A DNA stretch of 56,349 nt from Massilia sp. YIM B02443 (GTDB lineage Bacteria; Pseudomonadota; Gammaproteobacteria; Burkholderiales; Burkholderiaceae_D), in assembly GCF_030411955.1 (NCBI RefSeq), contig NZ_JASNRA010000023.1:29465-85813 (forward strand), given 5' to 3'. The position numbers were made by a program, and so were the translations under genes. The notes beneath the pieces were generated by a model. It did not search any database, had not been told where the DNA came from, and was given only the letters and a program-made list of their open reading frames with translations. The number at the start of each line of letters is the position of its first letter. Within the stretch, counting starts at the first letter, position 1. This document shows positions 51,809 to 56,349 of the stretch, one piece after another.

Positions 51809-53599
51809 GTGGACCGACGTGGCTTTCTACGAAGCAGTGCCTATTTCACCGTGGCCGGCGCCGGCGCGCTCTTGAGCGCCTGCGGCAGCGGCGACGACAA
51901 CCCGCCGCAGGGCAGCTATACCTTCCCGCTGGGCGTGGCCAGCGGCGACCCGAAGGAAGCCAGCATCGTCTTCTGGACCCGCTGCGCACCCAAGACCGGC
52001 AGCGCCGACGTCGACCTGCGCCTGGAAGTCGCGCTGGACGCCAGTTTCAACCAGCCGGCCGGCATCGTCGACCTGAGCGCGCGCGCGCAGTACGACCACA
52101 CCGTGCGCGCCAAGCTCACCGGCCTGTCGCCCGCCACGCGCTACTACTATCGCTTCCGCGCCGGCGGCGACCTGAGCCCGGTCGGCCAGGCGCGCACCGC
52201 GCCGGCCGCCGCCAGCACCCCGGGCCAGCTGCGCTTCGCCTGGATGACCTGCCAGGACTGGAGCATCAACCACTGGGCCGCCATGAGCCTGATGGCGAAC
52301 GAAGAACTGGACTTCATCGTGCACCTGGGCGACTACGTCTACGAGACCGTCGGCGCCGCGTTCCAGGCCGGGCGCGCCGAGCCGGCCCATGCCCGCATCG
52401 AGCTGCCGGACGGCGTCGCCGTCGACGGCGGCGCGCGCTACGCCAATTCGCTGGCCGACTACCGCACCCTGTACAAGACCTACCGCAGCGACCCGCGCCT
52501 GCAGGCGCTGCACGCCAAGTGCCCGATGGTGGTGATCTGGGACGACCACGAATTCTCGGACGACTGCTGGCAAGACCATCAAACCTACGACAACGCCAAC
52601 CGCCAGCAGACGGCGCGCCGCCGCAACGCGACCCAGGCCTGGGCCGAGTACATGCCGGTCGACTGGGGCGACGTCTCGTTCGACCTGAACAAGGCCGGCT
52701 ACGACAATATCCGCATCTACCGCGACTTCCGCTTCGGCACCCTGATGCACCTGGTGATGACCGACCAGCGCCTGTACCGCGACGACCACGTGGTCAGCGA
52801 AGCGGATTACGCGCGCATGCTGCAGGGCGATCCGCTCAGTGATCCAATGAGTGGGGACGATTCGATCGGCTCGCGCTACTTCGTGCCGCAGCCGCTGCTG
52901 GCCCAGTTCGAGACCCGCGCCAAGGGCACGCTTGGCCGCAACCCCGGCCTGCTGGGCCCGACCCAGACCCAGTGGTGGAAGGACACCATGAAAGCCTCGA
53001 CCGCTACCTGGAAGGTGTGGGGCAACGAAGTGACGCTCAATCGCATGTGGCTCGACATGCGCACGCTGGCCCCTGCGCCGTACAACAACCTGTACATCGT
53101 CAACGCCGACGGCTGGGATGGTTTTCCTTCCTACCGCGCCGAGATGCTGGGCCACCTGGCCGCCAACAATGTGAAGAACGTGGTGGCGATCACCGGCGAC
53201 CTGCACGCCTTCCAGTGTGGCGTCATCTACGACAACAACGACCCGGCCACGGGCGAGCCGGTGGCGGTTGATTTCGTGAGTGCCGGCATCAGCAGCTCGT
53301 CGTTCTACCAGTACCTGCGCGCGGGCGCGGGCGCTACGCCATTAGGGCCGCTGGTGGCCACGCCGCAGGGCTTCGACCAGGTGCTACGGATGAACAATCC
53401 GGGCTTCGCCTACGCCGACCACGATGCGCAGGGCTATGCGGTGGCCACCGTCACGGCGGCGTCGTTCAGCGTCGTCTTCAACAAGGTCAAGGGGCTCGAC
53501 GCCAACGGCAGCGCGCCGGCGGCGCCGCTCGCCAGGCGCACCCGCATCACCCTGGCCAGCGGATCGACCTCGCCGCGGGTCGAGGACAACGCCGGCTGA
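51809..53599 (+). CDS. PhoD-type alkaline phosphatase/phosphodiesterase
   Basis: A 596-residue exported metallophosphoesterase. The N-terminus is a Tat signal (RRGFLRS) whose hydrophobic part ends in a lipobox-like LLSAC, so it may be a Tat lipoprotein. Next come the PhoD N-terminal Ig-like domain (GVASGDPKEASIVFWTR) and the catalytic domain with HLGDYVYE, VIWDDHEFSDD, TDQRLYRDDH and ITGDLHAFQ, matching the Fe/Ca ligand positions of PhoD. It starts with GTG after a strong GGAGGA. It probably releases phosphate from phosphodiesters; no Pho box was identified with confidence. Confidence 0.93.
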   Translation: MDRRGFLRSSAYFTVAGAGALLSACGSGDDNPPQGSYTFPLGVASGDPKEASIVFWTRCAPKTGSADVDLRLEVALDASFNQPAGIVDLSARAQYDHTVRAKLTGLSPATRYYYRFRAGGDLSPVGQARTAPAAASTPGQLRFAWMTCQDWSINHWAAMSLMANEELDFIVHLGDYVYETVGAAFQAGRAEPAHARIELPDGVAVDGGARYANSLADYRTLYKTYRSDPRLQALHAKCPMVVIWDDHEFSDDCWQDHQTYDNANRQQTARRRNATQAWAEYMPVDWGDVSFDLNKAGYDNIRIYRDFRFGTLMHLVMTDQRLYRDDHVVSEADYARMLQGDPLSDPMSGDDSIGSRYFVPQPLLAQFETRAKGTLGRNPGLLGPTQTQWWKDTMKASTATWKVWGNEVTLNRMWLDMRTLAPAPYNNLYIVNADGWDGFPSYRAEMLGHLAANNVKNVVAITGDLHAFQCGVIYDNNDPATGEPVAVDFVSAGISSSSFYQYLRAGAGATPLGPLVATPQGFDQVLRMNNPGFAYADHDAQGYAVATVTAASFSVVFNKVKGLDANGSAPAAPLARRTRITLASGSTSPRVEDNAG

Positions 53600-53651
53600 G
53601 AAGCATCCAGCAACAGCGGCGATGCAGTCCGCATGAAATGGCGCGCCAGGG

Positions 53652-53690
53652 GCGCCGCGCACTCCCGCGGAGCGCGGCGCTTCCTATAAT
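53652..53690 (+). promoter_or_regulatory. Hairpin and candidate -10 ahead of the GntP permease gene
   Basis: GCGCCGCGC (53652-53660) and GCGCGGCGC (53672-53680) can form a 9-bp stem, possibly the end of the PhoD transcript. It is followed at once by TATAAT (53685-53690), 36 bases before the permease start. No convincing -35 was seen because the hairpin fills that place. Confidence 0.45.
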
Positions 53691-53726
53691 GATGACTTCC
53701 CGTCAAGTCTTCGCCAAGGAGGCGCC

Positions 53727-55130
53727 TTGTCCTTCCTGATCGTCCTGGCCGCACTGGCCTTTCTGATGTTCGCCGCCTACCGCGGCTACAGCGTCATCCT
53801 GTTCGCCCCGGTCGCCGCCCTCGGCGCCGTGCTGTTCACCGATCCGGCCCAGGTGGCGCCGGTCTTTTCCGGCATCTTCATGGAAAAAATGGTGGGCTTC
53901 GTCAAGCTGTACTTCCCGGTGTTCATGCTCGGCGCCGTGTTCGGCAAGGTGATCGAGCTCTCGGGCTATTCGGAGTCGATCGTGGCCGCCGCGATCCGCT
54001 ATATCGGGCGCGCGCGCGCCAACGCCGTGATCGTGGCGGTGTGCGCGCTGCTGACCTATGGCGGGGTGTCGCTGTTCGTGGTGGTGTTCGCGGTGTATCC
54101 GTTCGCGGCCGAACTCTATCGCCAGAGCGACATCCCCAAGCGCCTGCTGCCGGGCGCCATCGCGCTGGGCGCGTTCTCGTTCACGATGGACGCCTTGCCC
54201 GGCACGCCGCAGATCCAGAATATCATCCCGACCACCTTCTTCCAGACCACCTCGTGGGCGGCGCCGACCCTGGGCGTGGTGGGCGCGGTCTTCATCATCG
54301 CGGTCGGCCTGAGCTACCTGGAATGGCGCCGGCGCGCGGCGCTGGCCAAGGGGGAGGGCTACGGCGCCAACCTGCGCAACGAACCGGAACGGGTCGACTC
54401 GGGCGACCTGCCGCCACCGCTGCTGGCGATCCTGCCGCTGCTGCTGGTGGGCGTCGCCAACTTCGCCTTCACGCGCCTGATCCCGGACTGGTACGGCGCC
54501 GGCAACTACACGGTGCCACCCGAGATCCTGCCCGGTATCTCGACCCCGGTCACCGCCACCATCAAGACCGTCACCGCGATCTGGGCGGTGCAGGCGGCGC
54601 TGCTGCTGGGGATCCTGTTCGTGGTGCTGACTGCCTTCAAACGCGTGGCGCAGCGCTTCGCCTCGGCTAGCCAGGCAGCGGTGGGCGGGGCGCTGCTGGC
54701 GGCGATGAATACGGCCTCGGAATATGGCTTCGGCGGCGTGATCGCGGCGCTGCCGGGCTTCATCGTGGTCGGCAACGCCCTCAAAAGCATCCCCGATCCG
54801 CTGGTGAATGCGGCGGTGTCGGTCAGTTCGCTGGCCGGCATCACCGGCTCGGCCTCGGGCGGGATGAGCATCGCGCTGGCGGCGATGTCCGATCTGTTCA
54901 TTGCTGGCGCGCAGGCGGCGCAGATTCCGCTCGAGGTGCTGCACCGGGTGGTGGCGATGGCCAGCGGCGGCATGGACACGCTGCCGCACAACGGCGCCGT
55001 GATCACGCTGCTGGCGGTCACCGGGCTCACCCACCGCGAGTCTTACCGCGACATCTTCGCCGTCACGCTGATCAAGACGGCGGCGGTATTCGTGGTGATC
55101 GCCGTGTATTACGCTTTCGGTGTAGTCTAG
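53727..55130 (+). CDS. GntP family permease
   Basis: A 467-residue inner-membrane transporter with about 12-14 hydrophobic segments. The sequence LYFPVFMLGAVFGKVIELSG, then LLTYGGVSLFVVVFAVYPFA, then FTMDALPGTPQIQNIIPTTF is typical of the GntP group, which imports gluconate and related hydroxy-acids with protons. A TTG start at 53727 is chosen because AAGGAGG lies 5 bases before it. No gluconate kinase or dehydratase is near, so the substrate (gluconate, hydroxybutyrate or another acid) is open. A monocistronic unit. Confidence 0.9.
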   Translation: MSFLIVLAALAFLMFAAYRGYSVILFAPVAALGAVLFTDPAQVAPVFSGIFMEKMVGFVKLYFPVFMLGAVFGKVIELSGYSESIVAAAIRYIGRARANAVIVAVCALLTYGGVSLFVVVFAVYPFAAELYRQSDIPKRLLPGAIALGAFSFTMDALPGTPQIQNIIPTTFFQTTSWAAPTLGVVGAVFIIAVGLSYLEWRRRAALAKGEGYGANLRNEPERVDSGDLPPPLLAILPLLLVGVANFAFTRLIPDWYGAGNYTVPPEILPGISTPVTATIKTVTAIWAVQAALLLGILFVVLTAFKRVAQRFASASQAAVGGALLAAMNTASEYGFGGVIAALPGFIVVGNALKSIPDPLVNAAVSVSSLAGITGSASGGMSIALAAMSDLFIAGAQAAQIPLEVLHRVVAMASGGMDTLPHNGAVITLLAVTGLTHRESYRDIFAVTLIKTAAVFVVIAVYYAFGVV

Positions 55131-55255
55131 ATGACGCCGCGACAACATCATGGGGCTGCCGGGCTTGACTTCATGACAGGCCGGTATCAAGGCTGTGACA
55201 ATCCGTGGTTTTTTGGCACGAACAACAGGAAATTTGCGGACGCTTGCGCCAGGTA

Positions 55256-55286
55256 TTGAACAATCCGACGAGGCCGCGTCTACAAT
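55256..55286 (+). promoter_or_regulatory. Candidate cheV promoter
   Basis: TTGAAC (55256-55261) and TACAAT (55281-55286) with 19 bases between, 48 bases before the ATG. The spacing is long for sigma70. A flagellar sigma28 promoter was looked for and not found. Confidence 0.4.
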
Positions 55287-55334
55287 GGTTGCCCGACAGC
55301 ATTATTTTGATGGCATCACTATTCAGGACAGGAC

Positions 55335-56294
55335 ATGAAATCGGTTCAACAGGAAGTCGACGAGCGCAGCAATCTGACCGGCACCAACAAATTCGAGCTG
55401 CTGCTGTTCCGCCTCGGTGGCGACGAGCAGGGCAACCATAGCGAGCTGTTCGGGATCAACGTGTTCAAGATCCGCGAAATCGTGGCCATGCCCGAGATCA
55501 CGACCGTGGCCGGCGCACCGAAGCACGTGCTGGGCGTGGTCAACCTGCGCGGCCAGATCATCCAGGTGCTCGACCTGCCGGCCATCGCCGGCGTCAAGCC
55601 CAAGACTGGCCTGAACATCATGCTGGTGACCGAATTCGCGCGCACCACCCAGGCCTTCGCGGTCGAGAGCGTGGAAGAGATCGTGCGCCTGGACTGGAAC
55701 CAGGTGATGTCGGCCGAGAACAGCGCCGGCAGCGGCATGGTGACCAGCATCGCGCGCCTGCCCGAGCAGGACGGCGTGGCGGGCCGCCTGGCCCAGGTGC
55801 TGGACGTGGAAACCATCCTGCGCACGCTGAACCCGAACGAGGAGCGCGAAAGCTTCGACCAGGCGGTGGGCAGCAAGATCGCGATCAAGCCGGGCACCGT
55901 GGTGCTGGCGGCCGACGACTCGGTGGTGGCGCGCGCCCTGATCGAGCAGGGCCTGGAGGCGATGGGCCTGCCGTTCATCATGACCAAGAGCGGCAAGGAG
56001 TGCTGGGATGGGCTGAACAAGATCGCCGCCGCCGCCGAAGCCGAAGGCCGCACCGTGTACGACCGCGTGGCGATGGTGCTGACCGACCTCGAAATGCCCG
56101 AGATGGACGGCTTCACGCTGACCCGCACCATCAAGTCGAACAACCGCTTCGCCAACCTGCCGGTGGTGATCCACTCGTCGCTGTCGGGCACCACCAACGA
56201 GGAACACGTCAAGAACGTGCGCGCCGACGCCTACGTCGCCAAGTTCTCGGCCGAAGACCTGTCGCGCACCCTGCGCAAGGTGCTGCACGGCTGA
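55335..56294 (+). CDS. cheV: Chemotaxis protein CheV (CheW-receiver hybrid)
   Basis: A 319-residue cytosolic coupling protein linking chemoreceptors to CheA. The CheW-like domain occupies about residues 15-165 (LFGINVFKIREIV, VLGVVNLRGQIIQVLDLP) and the receiver about 180-319 with AADDS, phospho-acceptor Asp251 in VLTDLEMPEMDGF, the HSSLSG switch and Lys in YVAKFS. Phosphorylation probably serves adaptation. It is the last gene before the right edge; the final 55 bases after it hold nothing recognisable. Confidence 0.95.
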   Translation: MKSVQQEVDERSNLTGTNKFELLLFRLGGDEQGNHSELFGINVFKIREIVAMPEITTVAGAPKHVLGVVNLRGQIIQVLDLPAIAGVKPKTGLNIMLVTEFARTTQAFAVESVEEIVRLDWNQVMSAENSAGSGMVTSIARLPEQDGVAGRLAQVLDVETILRTLNPNEERESFDQAVGSKIAIKPGTVVLAADDSVVARALIEQGLEAMGLPFIMTKSGKECWDGLNKIAAAAEAEGRTVYDRVAMVLTDLEMPEMDGFTLTRTIKSNNRFANLPVVIHSSLSGTTNEEHVKNVRADAYVAKFSAEDLSRTLRKVLHG

Positions 56295-56349
56295 TCCCGG
56301 CCGTCATCGGGTTCTAACAGTTAGCGAGGAACTCATTCGAACATATGCA

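Overview
The window is high-GC DNA packed with genes, and open reading frames of chance length lie opposite most real genes. Gene content suggests a soil or plant-associated betaproteobacterium of the Oxalobacteraceae (Massilia/Duganella-like): TonB-dependent carbohydrate receptors, the oxidative galacturonate pathway, a CheV and a class B DNA polymerase II. The taxonomic placement is inferred from protein character, not measured.

Region 1 (77-1543) is glucose-6-phosphate dehydrogenase with a HexR-like palindrome over its promoter. Region 2 (1664-32902) is a large pectin utilisation locus. It encodes two TonB-dependent receptors; secreted or periplasmic pectinases (GH28, GH105, a PL1 lipoprotein, a PL1-CE8 fusion, a CE12-type acetylesterase, an esterase-GH43 fusion); a mutarotase; an MFS uronate-type transporter; and the oxidative route uronate dehydrogenase -> lactonase -> galactarate dehydratase -> KdgD -> 2-oxoglutarate semialdehyde dehydrogenase. 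Two FadR-type GntR regulators are present. An 11-bp near-palindrome, TGGYYNRRCCA, occurs in the upstream regions of both receptors, the GH105 operon/garD divergent promoter, the CE12/PL1-CE8 operon and kdgD, so these units probably form one regulon. Enzymes for the unsaturated uronates made by the lyases (KduI/KduD, KdgK/KdgA) are not seen here.

Region 3 (32977-39799) is mixed: an LEA-like lipoprotein, a LysR regulator divergent from an EamA transporter, a MOSC protein with an MGMT-like winged helix, an M28 peptidase, and a LytS/LytTR two-component pair.

Region 4 (39917-50489) is an eight-gene, mostly start/stop-overlapping transcription unit: a MoxR-type AAA+ ATPase, an unrecognised protein, an HEXXH-VWA fusion, a small helical protein, a PaaK-like adenylate-forming enzyme, a NadR-like NMN adenylyltransferase/kinase lacking the HTH, a DUF455 ferritin-like protein and DNA polymerase II. 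This is the best candidate for an undescribed system. Region 5 (50481-56294) holds an FAD monooxygenase, a PhoD-type phosphatase, a GntP permease and CheV.

No rRNA, tRNA, CRISPR array, transposase or prophage gene was recognised. A 109-bp element with 17-bp inverted ends (16740-16848) looks like a small REP/MITE-type repeat. Regulatory and structural sites were read by eye and should be taken as candidates.
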